DNA of 24,111 nt from Basidiobolus meristosporus CBS 931.73 (taxonomy: Eukaryota; Basidiobolomycota; Basidiobolomycetes; Basidiobolales; Basidiobolaceae): assembly GCA_002104905.1 (NCBI GenBank), contig MCFE01000954.1, forward strand, positions 1 through 24,111, in the 5' to 3' direction. Below are positions 10,683 to 21,515 of this stretch, one piece after another. How positions within the stretch are numbered: position 1 is the stretch's first letter; each line of letters starts with the position of its first letter. The position numbers and the translations under genes are program-made. The notes beneath the pieces are model-generated. The model saw nothing but the letters and a program-made list of their open reading frames with translations, had not been told where the DNA came from and did not search any database.

Positions 10683-11032
10683 TGTTGTAAGAGTCTTGGA
10701 GATATTGGAAGTGATTTGGAGAACAAGTAGATTATGTGGTTTTCACTTAATGATTTATTGAATGTAAAAGTAGTATTTATACTTTTACATGGTCTTGGCA
10801 TTACAAACACGTAGAATAGGTTAAGGAAGGTCCCAAGAACATGTGTGCAAAGTTTGGGGCTGTTTGGACAACTTTGAGAATTTTCATGTTCTGGGTACCT
10901 GGTATTTTGGTGAAAATATTCTAAGTAAATCCCGACAAGGAATTTGGTCAGTATTCTCTAGGATTTGAAGGTGATGATCTAAGTGACTAAGTTAGGTGAA
11001 TATTTAGGTGGAAAATACGAATTTTTACAACA
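10683..11032 (-). repeat. 3' LTR of the copia element
   Basis: 350 bp, TG...CA ends, by eye identical to 15020-15369. In this copy the TATA-like box is at 10774-10781 (minus strand TATAAATA) and AATAAA at 10754-10759; the latter would serve as the polyadenylation signal of the element RNA. Confidence 0.96.
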
Positions 11033-11041
11033 CTCCCACTC
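11033..11041 (-). other. Polypurine tract for plus-strand priming
   Basis: On the minus strand GAGTGGGAG lies immediately before the TGTTGTAA start of the 3' LTR, two bases after the gag-pol stop codon. It has the right position and composition for the plus-strand primer. Confidence 0.8.
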
Positions 11042-11043
11042 AG

Positions 11044-14000
11044 CTAAATGTTCATACTGACTAGTCCTAATTTTGACCTAAGATATTCAAACTTGTCTCT
11101 AGCTAATGGTTTGGTAAATATGTCTGCAATCATTTCATCTGTAGGACAGTAAACTAAGCTAACTAAGTTATTCTCTATAGCTTCACGTATGAAATGATGT
11201 CTAATATCTATGTGCTTGGTTCTAGCATGAAAAGTTGGATTTCTACCTAATTGTATACATCCTTGATTATCTTGAAATAAAGTAATAGGCGTTTTTTGAC
11301 ATAGGCCTAAATCTGTAAAGAGCTTTCTTAACCACATTGCTTCTTTTGTAGCTTCACAGGCTGCCATATACTCTGCCTCTGTAGTAGAAAGTGCTACGGT
11401 TGGTTGCTTTCTTGAGTTCCATGAAATGGCTCCTTTACAGTAAAGAAAGGTATATCCTGTGGTGGATCTTCTGTCTTCTAAATTTCGTCCCCAATCAGCA
11501 TCAGAGTATCCCACAAGATCCTGTTCTGAATCCTTATAAGTGTATCTTAAGCAGATATCAGCAGTTCCTTTTAGGTATCTAAAAATCCGCTTAACTGCTG
11601 CAATATGATCAGATCCATAATTCTGATTATGTTGGCTGACAACTCCCACTGAATATGAGATATCTGGACGTGTTCCAAGCATGATATACATCAGACTGCC
11701 GACCATAGATTGATAAGGAAAGTCAGGGCTTTCAGATGGCACCAAGCTCTCTTGATTTGGTTGAGTTTTGACCAAGTTAAGGTTTGTCTCCATTGGGGTA
11801 GCTGCCGGTTTGCAGTCTTCCATTTTGTACTTCTTTAGTATATCTTGAATATACTTGGATTGGCTTAGGGTAATAGTCTGGGTACTTCTGTCTATGGAGA
11901 ACTTAATCCCTAAGTAGTAACTAAGTTCTCCTAGATCGGACATCTTGAACTCCTTAGATAGGCTGGATTTAGTCTCTTCCAATGTTTCTAGGTTATTGGC
12001 GGCTATAATAAGATCATCCACATATAGAGCTAATAGAACTGGATTTGCTCTATCTGGCTTATAGTATATACTATAGTCAGCATTACTCCTTTTGAAACTC
12101 AAAGATTCCAAATAAGAATCTATCTTGCAATTCCAGGCTCTTGGTGATTGTTTGAGACCATATAGTGACTTTTTAAGCTTGCAGACCAAATGGGGGTTAT
12201 CTTGGTCAACAAACCCATCAGGCTGGTCCATATACACGTCCTCATCAAGTTCTCCATTCAAAAATGCAGTTTTTACATCCATTTGATGAATAAAAAACTT
12301 ATATTTGGCTGCAATAGCCAATATTAATCTGATGGAATTAAACTTGGCTACCGGTGCAAAGGTCTCAGTATAGTCAAGTCCTTTTGTTTGAGAGTATCCT
12401 TTGGCTACAAGTCTTGCTTTGTATCTTTCAATTGTACCATCAGCCTTGTATTTTGTCTTGAAGACCCATCTGCATCCAATTGATTTTCGGTTGATTGGTA
12501 ATTTGACTAAGTCCCAAGTTTGATTTTCCATCAGTGCCTGATATTCCTCAGTCATTGCAGATCTCCAAAACTTCGTCTGAGGACTATTTAGGGCCTCTTT
12601 TACAGTCTGGGGTTCATCAACATGGACTGAATAGGCATAGGCTAAGTTTGTACCCTCATTGATATAGTAATTTGGGCTATTTCTTGTCCGATTGGATCTC
12701 CGGGCATTTGATACTGGAATGATCACTTCTGGGATATTCCTGGGCACTGATTCTGGCTGAACCACGGTTGTAGAGTCCTCTGGAGTGAAAAAATTTTCAT
12801 TGTTTTGCTCTGATTCAATCCTGACAATTGGTGGACTTGAGATCAAATTTTCGTCATCATCTGATGTCATTTTTTGTGAAAATTTTGAATTTTCATCAAA
12901 CAACACATCCCTGGACTTGATCAGCTTCTTTGCTTCGGTATTGTAGAGTCTGTATGCCTTACTCTCATTGCAGTAGCCCAAAAATATGCATTTTACACTT
13001 TTTGGCTCAAATTTTGACTGATTTCCGGCCAGTTTTTTGGCATATGCTGTACACCCAAATATTCTTAGATGTTCTGCACTTGGTCTGTATCCATACCATG
13101 CTTCAAATGGAGTAGAATCACGAAGTATTCTGTTATAACTCCTATTTTTAAGATATACAGCAGTGGCAACTGATTCTGCCCAAAAATCATAGGATAATTT
13201 TTGATCATGGATCATAGATCTTGCCATATCAATTATTGATCTGTTAGCTCGTTCTGCTACTCCATTTTGCTGTGGGGAGTATGGTACAGTAGTCTCTTGC
13301 TTTATCCCATGAATTTTGCAGAAGTGGATGAAGAGTTTTGAGGTATATTCTCCACCATTGTCAGAGCGTATTTTCTTGATTTTTTCACCAGTTTCTCTCT
13401 CCACCATGGCTTTGAACTCCCTGAGCTTAGACAGAGCTTCTTCCTTTCTCTCCATGAAGTAGACCCATGTGTATCTTGTATAATCATCAATAAAAGTGAT
13501 TAAATACTTCATCCCGCCTAAGGATAAATTTTGCATAGGTCCACACAGATCTGAGTGAATTAGATCTAATTTTTTCTTAGTTTTGATTAACCCAGAGCTC
13601 TTGAACGGTTGTCTGGCTTGTTTCCCATATATGCAGGCTTCACAGTGCTCCAAAATAGCTGGGGGATCAATTTTCACTCCAGAAATTAGCTGATCTTTGA
13701 TCATTTTACGCAAATAATCAAAATTGATGTGTCCAAATCTCCTGTGCCAAAGCATTGGTGTTTCTTCATTTAAGTTACTTATATTGGCTTCCAGATATGA
13801 TGGAATATAAGTCAACTTGTATAGGTTCTGATCTCTGATGCCCGAAGCAATATGGGCACCATTTTGATCAGTGATCCTGCATCCAGAATTGTCAAAACTG
13901 AAACTGAGTCCTTCTGCTGTGGCCTTGCTTACAGAGAGTAGGTTCTTGGCTATTTCTGGTACATAGAGTACTTCTTTAAAGGTCAGTGTATGGCTTCCTT

Positions 14001-15015
14001 CACTGCTTCTAAGGTTTACTTGGATAGTTCCTTCTCCCACTGCATCAAGTGTTCTATCGTCACCCATGAAAACCTTCTTAATTGGAATTTCTTGATATTG
14101 GGTAAAAAGTTCTTTTTGGTGTGTAAAGTGTTGAGAAGCTCCAGAGTCAATATACCACGTCTGAGAATCCTTGTTTGTGGTCATATTTAGTGCAGATATG
14201 AATAGTCTATCTTCAGTTGTTACAGCATTTCCATATTCAGGCTTCTTTTGCTGATAATCTCTCTTTTTGAAACATCGGTCTGATGTGTGTCCTTTCCTTT
14301 TGCAGTAGTTGCAAAATAGGTTGCTGTTGCCTTTGTAGGGTCTTGGGTACCTCCTTTGTTGGTTATCATTGCTTATTAAAGCATTTTCTTCTTCCTTCTT
14401 ATTGGCGCTTGATTTTCTTAATTCTTCATCCAGGAGCCTTCCATATACGTAATTTAAGGTCAAATCTTCAGTTCTGGACTCTAGGGCTGATACAAGGCCC
14501 TGAAACTCGTCTGTCAGGCTATTCAGGATGGTAACTATCACATCCTCATCAGTAGTTGGTACGCCCACAGATTCCATCTCATCTACCAGCAGGGTAATTC
14601 TGTTAATTAGATTTTTCATTTCTTCTCCTGGCAGCATCTTTGTAGTAAAGAATTTTCTTCTCAGATACATTTTCTTGGCAGCTGAACATGACTGGTAGGT
14701 GTCTTCTAATGCTTTCCAGGCATTCTTTGCCGTTTTTGCTCTTGAGCATTGAATTAGCAATTTGTCCTTGACATTAAGGCAAATGCAGTTAAAGGCACTT
14801 TGTTCTTTCTTCTGGTACTTCAAGGCTTCCTCTCCCACGTTTTTAGGAGGGCATTCTTCTCCCATGACAATATCCCAAAGGCCTCTTTCTTGTAGCAGCA
14901 TCTTCATCTTCACCTTCCACACTTGGTAGTTAGATCCATCCAACTTTTCAGCAGAGGGAAAAATTCCAGTAATAGCAGTAGTAGACATTGCAGAGAGTGA
15001 CAGCTCGGGGCTCAT
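11044..15015 (-). CDS. Copia Gag-Pol polyprotein
   Basis: One uninterrupted frame of 1,323 codons from the ATG at 15015. A second in-frame ATG is at 14988, and the frame stays open up to an ATG at 15147 inside the LTR, which lies upstream of the TATA box. Order of domains: Gag with the GSNYQVW motif (about 14905-14940); a CCHC zinc knuckle CNYCKRKGHTSDRC (14272-14313); aspartic protease Asp-Ser-Gly (14140-14148); integrase HHCC (WHRRFGH and CEAC, about 13630-13760) and DDE core (HSDLCGP near 13550, IDDYTRY, SDNGGEY, and the Glu in NGVAERAN at 13252-13254); reverse transcriptase with YVDD (12013-12024); RNase H (YSDADW, STTEAEY, QDNQG, KHIDIRHHF; about 11110-11530). All catalytic motifs are present. 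The stop TAG is at 11044-11046. No frameshift separates gag from pol, as usual for copia. Confidence 0.97.
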   Translation of the reverse strand: MSPELSLSAMSTTAITGIFPSAEKLDGSNYQVWKVKMKMLLQERGLWDIVMGEECPPKNVGEEALKYQKKEQSAFNCICLNVKDKLLIQCSRAKTAKNAWKALEDTYQSCSAAKKMYLRRKFFTTKMLPGEEMKNLINRITLLVDEMESVGVPTTDEDVIVTILNSLTDEFQGLVSALESRTEDLTLNYVYGRLLDEELRKSSANKKEEENALISNDNQQRRYPRPYKGNSNLFCNYCKRKGHTSDRCFKKRDYQQKKPEYGNAVTTEDRLFISALNMTTNKDSQTWYIDSGASQHFTHQKELFTQYQEIPIKKVFMGDDRTLDAVGEGTIQVNLRSSEGSHTLTFKEVLYVPEIAKNLLSVSKATAEGLSFSFDNSGCRITDQNGAHIASGIRDQNLYKLTYIPSYLEANISNLNEETPMLWHRRFGHINFDYLRKMIKDQLISGVKIDPPAILEHCEACIYGKQARQPFKSSGLIKTKKKLDLIHSDLCGPMQNLSLGGMKYLITFIDDYTRYTWVYFMERKEEALSKLREFKAMVERETGEKIKKIRSDNGGEYTSKLFIHFCKIHGIKQETTVPYSPQQNGVAERANRSIIDMARSMIHDQKLSYDFWAESVATAVYLKNRSYNRILRDSTPFEAWYGYRPSAEHLRIFGCTAYAKKLAGNQSKFEPKSVKCIFLGYCNESKAYRLYNTEAKKLIKSRDVLFDENSKFSQKMTSDDDENLISSPPIVRIESEQNNENFFTPEDSTTVVQPESVPRNIPEVIIPVSNARRSNRTRNSPNYYINEGTNLAYAYSVHVDEPQTVKEALNSPQTKFWRSAMTEEYQALMENQTWDLVKLPINRKSIGCRWVFKTKYKADGTIERYKARLVAKGYSQTKGLDYTETFAPVAKFNSIRLILAIAAKYKFFIHQMDVKTAFLNGELDEDVYMDQPDGFVDQDNPHLVCKLKKSLYGLKQSPRAWNCKIDSYLESLSFKRSNADYSIYYKPDRANPVLLALYVDDLIIAANNLETLEETKSSLSKEFKMSDLGELSYYLGIKFSIDRSTQTITLSQSKYIQDILKKYKMEDCKPAATPMETNLNLVKTQPNQESLVPSESPDFPYQSMVGSLMYIMLGTRPDISYSVGVVSQHNQNYGSDHIAAVKRIFRYLKGTADICLRYTYKDSEQDLVGYSDADWGRNLEDRRSTTGYTFLYCKGAISWNSRKQPTVALSTTEAEYMAACEATKEAMWLRKLFTDLGLCQKTPITLFQDNQGCIQLGRNPTFHARTKHIDIRHHFIREAIENNLVSLVYCPTDEMIADIFTKPLARDKFEYLRSKLGLVSMNI

Positions 15016-15019
15016 AACC
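15008..15019 (-). other. Primer binding site matching the initiator tRNA-Met anticodon arm
   Basis: Directly after the 5' LTR the element reads GGTTATGAGCCC. This is the exact complement of GGGCUCAUAACC, the anticodon loop and flanking stem of yeast-type initiator tRNA-Met (as I know it), rather than of a tRNA 3' end. Drosophila copia is known to prime from a 5' half of initiator tRNA-Met in this way. Further complementarity (CGAGC) would depend on the host's own anticodon stem sequence. Confidence 0.8.
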
Positions 15020-15369
15020 TGTTGTAAGAGTCTTGGAGATATTGGAAGTGATTTGGAGAACAAGTAGATTATGTGGTTTTCACTTAATGATTTATTGAAT
15101 GTAAAAGTAGTATTTATACTTTTACATGGTCTTGGCATTACAAACACGTAGAATAGGTTAAGGAAGGTCCCAAGAACATGTGTGCAAAGTTTGGGGCTGT
15201 TTGGACAACTTTGAGAATTTTCATGTTCTGGGTACCTGGTATTTTGGTGAAAATATTCTAAGTAAATCCCGACAAGGAATTTGGTCAGTATTCTCTAGGA
15301 TTTGAAGGTGATGATCTAAGTGACTAAGTTAGGTGAATATTTAGGTGGAAAATACGAATTTTTACAACA
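15020..15369 (-). repeat. 5' LTR of the copia element
   Basis: 350 bp, TG...CA ends, identical by eye to the 3' LTR. The gag-pol frame stays open for 132 nt into this LTR (to 15147), but that part lies mostly upstream of the likely transcription start. Confidence 0.96.
15091..15125 (-). promoter_or_regulatory. LTR promoter: TATA box in a 9-bp inverted repeat, and AATAAA
   Basis: On the minus strand TATAAATA (15111-15118) overlaps a perfect 9-bp inverted repeat (GTAAAAGTA at 15101-15109 and TACTTTTAC at 15117-15125, 7-nt spacer). AATAAA follows at 15091-15096. Transcription would start just past the TATA box, around 15080-15095 (inferred). No ATG occurs on the minus strand between the TATA box and the primer site. 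Confidence 0.65.
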
Positions 15370-15374
15370 ATACT
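15370..15374. repeat. Target site duplication, right copy (ATACT)
   Basis: Matches 10678-10682 exactly; the next bases (G at 15375, T at 10677) fall outside the duplication. Confidence 0.93.
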
Positions 15375-16019
15375 GATGTGGTATGGAACATGCAAAACAT
15401 GTGGGCCCTCTTATCTCATACCCTGTGCAAATTATAAAGCCTAGCACCTGCTTTGTCAAAAACCATGAGCAGTACAAAATGTCTGGTAGTAAGCATTATG
15501 AGCCTTGAACAAACAAGTAGAAACACAAACAGAACCAAGATCGTTATCCTCCAGCAGTCTCTCCATTGACAGTCAGGGAACAATATCTTTTCAGTGCCTC
15601 CACCGGACTGGAGAGTGGGTTTCAAGGCTGACTGCACAACACGGGTGAACTTGATGCAAAAAAAGTCCACCCCATTCAATGGAACTCCCACCTCTGAGCC
15701 CATCAAGGCCCCCCCCCCCAAGTAAATCATATTCCGATTGATATCACAAAATTGGTAAGCAACACTGCCATCGTAAGTAGGTCATTGAACATGAACAGAA
15801 ACGCAAACAACTGAACACTTGGAGGTAAATGGTTATTTAACATCGATCGAAAACGGGCCAACAAACGGTGTGGTGATACTCTATGTCCAATGGAGGCCTT
15901 TTCTCGGCTGGTTTGGGGTGGGTGAATATGGAGGGGTTCACGCGTAGTATACACCATGACACCACACCAAGTGAAAGGTTGGTTAAAGATTGGATTAAGA
16001 TTCGGATTACAAGGTGGGC
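15375..16019. other. Spacer between the copia element and the kinase 3' end
   Basis: Holds the 3' flank of the minus-strand kinase gene. Minus-strand frames here (98-104 aa) have no family signature. A run of 11 C occurs at 15709-15719. I see no other gene or RNA. Confidence 0.5.
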
Positions 16020-18267
<2,248 letters not shown>

Positions 18268-18920
18268 TTTCAGTTAGATGAACAAGCAGATGGTATGATG
18301 GTAGGGTTGAGTTAAGCTCGCTTCAAGCCAAAGTGAGTAATAAACTCAGGGGAATGGTATTTACTCAAAGATACTGGCGTAGTACCCAGTGCACTACCTA
18401 TAATCTACCACGTTATACGGTAGGTATCTCCGAGCCACTTTAGGAAATTTCATGATATCCACCAACACAAATACTGATCAGTCACATATTGACCACATTT
18501 ACGATGCAGAATGGCAACTAGGGTTTGTATTTGGCTGCCTGATGACTGCTGAAAGTTCTGGGGCCTAATGCATATTTATGCCAATATCTAGTTCTCAATG
18601 TCCTTTGTATGCGATTCCGGCTAATCTGGCCAATAGGTGCCATCTCTGATATAACTGTCGTCTCCTGATTGGCGGCTTGTTTTAGCACTAATGTGTAGCA
18701 ATATGCCATGAAACTTCCCCACTTTCCAGCGTTTGTTCGTTCATTAACTAATCAACCTTTAAGCACCGATTTGGAATTGGGAATTTCTATTCTTAGCAGG
18801 CTGGTATTTTGTTTTCTTAAATCCGCATATAGCAATGGTGAACATATTACATTTAATGATTGTTTCTTTTCCTTGGTTGTGGTTTGCCCGTATCTGTAAA
18901 AGCCCCTACCTGACTTCTAG
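18268..18920. promoter_or_regulatory. Bidirectional promoter region between the kinase and CRIB genes
   Basis: 653 bp separate the two divergent start codons. A CCAAT box (18630-18634) and an inverted one (ATTGG, 18668-18672) lie 38 bp apart near the middle, an arrangement common in shared promoters. A palindrome AGTGCACT is at 18388-18395. TTCTAG just before the CRIB start codon could be an acceptor of a 5' UTR intron. Open frames here (18518-18709, 18708-18899) show no family signature. Confidence 0.5.
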
Positions 18921-19554
18921 ATGAGCTTCTTGAAACGATGCAGTTGCTTTGGCAACAATGACGACGTGCTCCTATCAGAATTACCAAACCGATATGGCCA
19001 AGCACACAAACCTAATAACAACAGGAATAAGCGCAAAATAGACAAGAGTGCGATAGGAAAGCCGTCGAATTTCCAAGTAATGTTGACTCATTCCCCAAGT
19101 GTTGCGTACTGATTTGACTGATTTTCCTTCTACTTTGCCCACATATAGCATACTGGGCATATTGGTAATTATTGAGAAGACCTCGGTATATACTAGTCTT
19201 TTCCCTAACACATTCACTTTAAGGCATCTCCGAACTGCAAAGTGGAGTGGTTGACCGGGTCGACGTAAGTGCCTTAGCAACTCCACTTTATTTCTGCTAT
19301 CTTACTTTGTAGACTTGTGTAGCCCGAGAAAATCAAGAAACAAATGGCTGAAATTGCTGCAGTCTTGAACTTTGATGATTTAATAACCCCAGAGCTTGAG
19401 TCTATCCAGCGAGACAATCCAACCAAGGAGGCACCTACTCACAAAGCTGAAGTGTCGAGAAAAGAAACCGATACCAACGCGGTAACACACTCCAGTTCAG
19501 TCCACCCTCCTACAAACCGACCACTAATTTCGTCTGTTTTAGACAGTAAATTAA
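18921..19554 (+). CDS. Small CRIB-motif Cdc42 effector (CDC42SE/SPEC-like)
   Basis: About 127 aa after splicing; probably binds GTP-loaded Cdc42/Rac at the plasma membrane. Exons: 18921-19076, 19149-19164, 19224-19264, 19323-19481, 19543-19554; introns 72, 59, 58 and 61 nt. The N-terminus has two close cysteines (MSFLKRCSCF), a likely lipidation site as in animal SPEC1/2, then a basic stretch NRNKRKIDKS. The CRIB motif IGKPSNFQ/HTGHIG spans the first intron and fits the consensus I-S-x-P-x2-4-F-x-H-x2-H-V-G; animal SPEC has IGEPTNFVHTAHVG. After it come LQSGVVD and PEKIKKQMAEIAAVLN, which resembles fungal CRIB proteins. The C-terminus is uncertain: the final splice could instead use the acceptor at 19569-19570 and read to TAA at 19741, or exon 4 could read on to 19610. 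It is divergent from the kinase gene. CRIB identity is strong; the gene end is weak. Confidence 0.83.
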
Positions 19555-20091
19555 CAATACGTTGTTCCAGCCAGAGAAGAAGAAAAATATTCCTTCGATG
19601 CCATCACTAAATACTGATAATCGCTCCACGCTTGTCCTGACCCCTTCCAGCCATATCCCACTATCTAGGTATAATTTCTTGAATGAGCAATCCACTGTAT
19701 TCTCCCACCTTTTTATCCACAACCATGTATTCTCTTTATAACTCAAGTATTGTAATCCACTAAAACTGAAATTTTGCGAGATTCTCCCCTACGGACCACT
19801 GCTTGCGACGGCCCTTGTTTGCGTAGCGCATTCTTGGCAACATGTAATCTAGCCCTGTTCCCAGTAAAGCAAAGCTGAAATGCGCAATTGTGCCAAACCA
19901 CGGATTGATTAGTAATTTATGGCCACCGCCCTTATAGGATGACGCAAACTAGGGAACTGGGTGATTTTGGTTTAACTGACAAATTTTCGGATGATACGAA
20001 TGTTTACCATCTAGTACACTCCAGGTTATATCGTGACTTAGGCCGCCCTCGTAAACCTTTCCCTCAGCTGAAACCCCCCGATTCAACTTCA
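19555..20091. other. CRIB gene 3' region and TXNL1 promoter
   Basis: The left part is either the 3' UTR or an alternative last exon of the CRIB gene (open to 19741). The right part is upstream of TXNL1; the frame leading into its ATG is open from 19939, but the added residues do not look like the family. GATGACGCAA near 19939 resembles a bZIP-type site (weak). Confidence 0.45.
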
Positions 20092-21485
20092 ATGAGCTTT
20101 GTTAAAGTCATCCATTCCCAGCCGGAGTACCAGACACTTCTCAACTCCGCACCCGCCACCAAACTGGTACCTTTCGCCGTTGACCGCGTTCTTATTGTAG
20201 CCTCGACTAAAACACTGCTTTCCCCCCTTTCTGAACCAGGTTGTGGTAGACTTCACCGCCAAATGTAAGCCCCCTTGAAGTCGTTGTGTTAGTTCGTCTA
20301 GATTAAACTCTGAACAATAGGGTGTCAGCCATGTCAGATCATCGGACCCATCTTCAACAACCTTAGCTCGAAATATAGAAATGTCACTTTTGCCAAGGTC
20401 GACGTTGACGATGTGCAGGTATTTACGGACTTTTGGATTGAGGTGAACGGTTGATCAGAAGGCACTCAACCAGTCTTACTTAATAGGAGGTTGCCCAGGC
20501 CGCAGGTGTTAGCTCCATGTATGCATTCCATCCCTTTAAACCATACTGTACAGTCGTACTAAATCTCTGCATTCGGTTGTTGCTCCGCCGACTTCCAGGC
20601 CTACTTTCCAAGTAACCAGATTCTCCGCATTTGGACGTTGGATTTTCTCGTACTGATCATTCGCTCTTCACAGTTTTTCAAGAACAAGGCGAAGATTGCC
20701 GAGCTAAAGGGAGCCAACCCCCAGCAGCTCGAGGCCCTGATTGTTCAGCACCAGGGCGACGTTGAGGATGAATCTAGCAGCTTCAATATTCCCGGCCATG
20801 TATGTTCCACTGTCACCTATGCACAGACCAACCGACGCACCTCTTACGAAATGCACCTTTTCTAGTCCGACATCACGGAGTTCGTCACAGTCAACCAGCT
20901 GGAGTGCCTCAACCAAAAATCCAACCACACCATTCGCAACATCTTCAAAAAAGATGCCAGCTACCTAGAAAGTGATGTAGACGAGCAGCTGATCATTTCA
21001 GTTCCCTTCAACCAAGCGGTCAAGGTCCATTCCATCAAGCTAGTCGCATCCAAAGGTAAATACACCCTCGTACTCGATTAGGGGGACCGGCAGAGCGACA
21101 ACTAAGGGCATCTTATCGATTTTAGTTCAATCCGCCCCCAAGACCATCAAGCTCTTCTGCAACCGTTTAACCCTCGGCTTTGATGAGGTGGATGATATTC
21201 AGGAGACACAGACCTTGGAGCTGACCGAGGCGGATTACGAGGAGAATGCCGTGATCCCCTTGCGCTTCGTAAAATTCCAAAATGTGTCTAGCATCATTGT
21301 AAGTGCTTCACAGTCGGGAGTTTTGGGCGAATGCGAACTAACCTTGCCTCCTTCTCTCAACGCAGCTCTTTGTGGAGGATAATCTTGGCGACGAGGAGAC
21401 CACGCAGCTCCAGCAAGTGGTGTTCATCGGCTCACCCATTGAGACCACCAAGATGAGTGATTTAAAGAGCCAGAGCGCTCACTAA
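20092..21485 (+). CDS. TXNL1: Thioredoxin-like protein 1 (thioredoxin plus PITH domain)
   Basis: A cytosolic redox protein that in animals and S. pombe (Txl1) binds the 26S proteasome through its PITH domain. 283 aa, close to the human 289. Nine exons: 20092-20166, 20240-20264, 20321-20418, 20487-20518, 20599-20611, 20674-20799, 20866-21055, 21126-21298, 21366-21485; introns 56-80 nt, all phases consistent. The start MSFVKVIHS is chosen because the family begins here. Thioredoxin fold, residues 1 to about 107: VVVDFTAKW, active site Cys35-Gln-Pro-Cys38, VDVDDVQ, and the cis-proline loop SSMPTF. PITH, from about 124: SDITEFVTVNQLECLNQ, DEQLIISVPF, HSIKLVAS, KTIKLFCN, LRFVKFQNV and LFVEDN, ending FIGSPIETTKMSDLK, typical of TXNL1. 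The odd point is CQPC in place of the usual CGPC. Both cysteines remain, so redox activity is likely. Confidence 0.96.
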
Positions 21486-21509
21486 GTAATACTTAATCCT
21501 ACTATTCAC

Positions 21510-21515
21510 AATAAA
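21510..21515 (+). terminator. AATAAA polyadenylation signal of TXNL1
   Basis: AATAAA lies 25 nt after the TXNL1 stop codon in an AT-rich context, the expected position for 3' end formation. The remaining 200 bp up to the next start codon hold no gene and must contain the downstream promoter. Confidence 0.5.

Larger units (their letters stand above)
10683..15369 (-). mobile_element. Complete Ty1/copia LTR retrotransposon
   Basis: A 4,687-bp element read on the minus strand. It has two 350-bp LTRs (15020-15369 is the 5' LTR, 10683-11032 the 3' LTR) that I read as identical. Each LTR starts TGTTGTAA and ends TTACAACA, a perfect 8-bp terminal inverted repeat. A 5-bp target duplication, ATACT, flanks it (10678-10682 and 15370-15374). 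A primer site lies next to the 5' LTR, a purine tract next to the 3' LTR, and one open gag-pol frame fills the interior. The domain order is Gag, protease, integrase, RT, RNase H, which is diagnostic of Ty1/copia (Pseudoviridae). Identical LTRs and an unbroken frame imply a recent insertion and a possibly autonomous element. It landed in gene-free DNA; the empty site would read GGGGCTATACTGATGTGG. Confidence 0.98.

Noticed and set aside
15709-15719. Run of 11 C
   Set aside because: A simple homopolymer, possibly with sequencing uncertainty; no G-quadruplex pattern of several separate runs.
19939-20091. N-terminal extension of TXNL1 from an upstream in-frame ATG
   Set aside because: TXNL1 proteins start at the residues encoded from 20092; the added residues look like 5' UTR.
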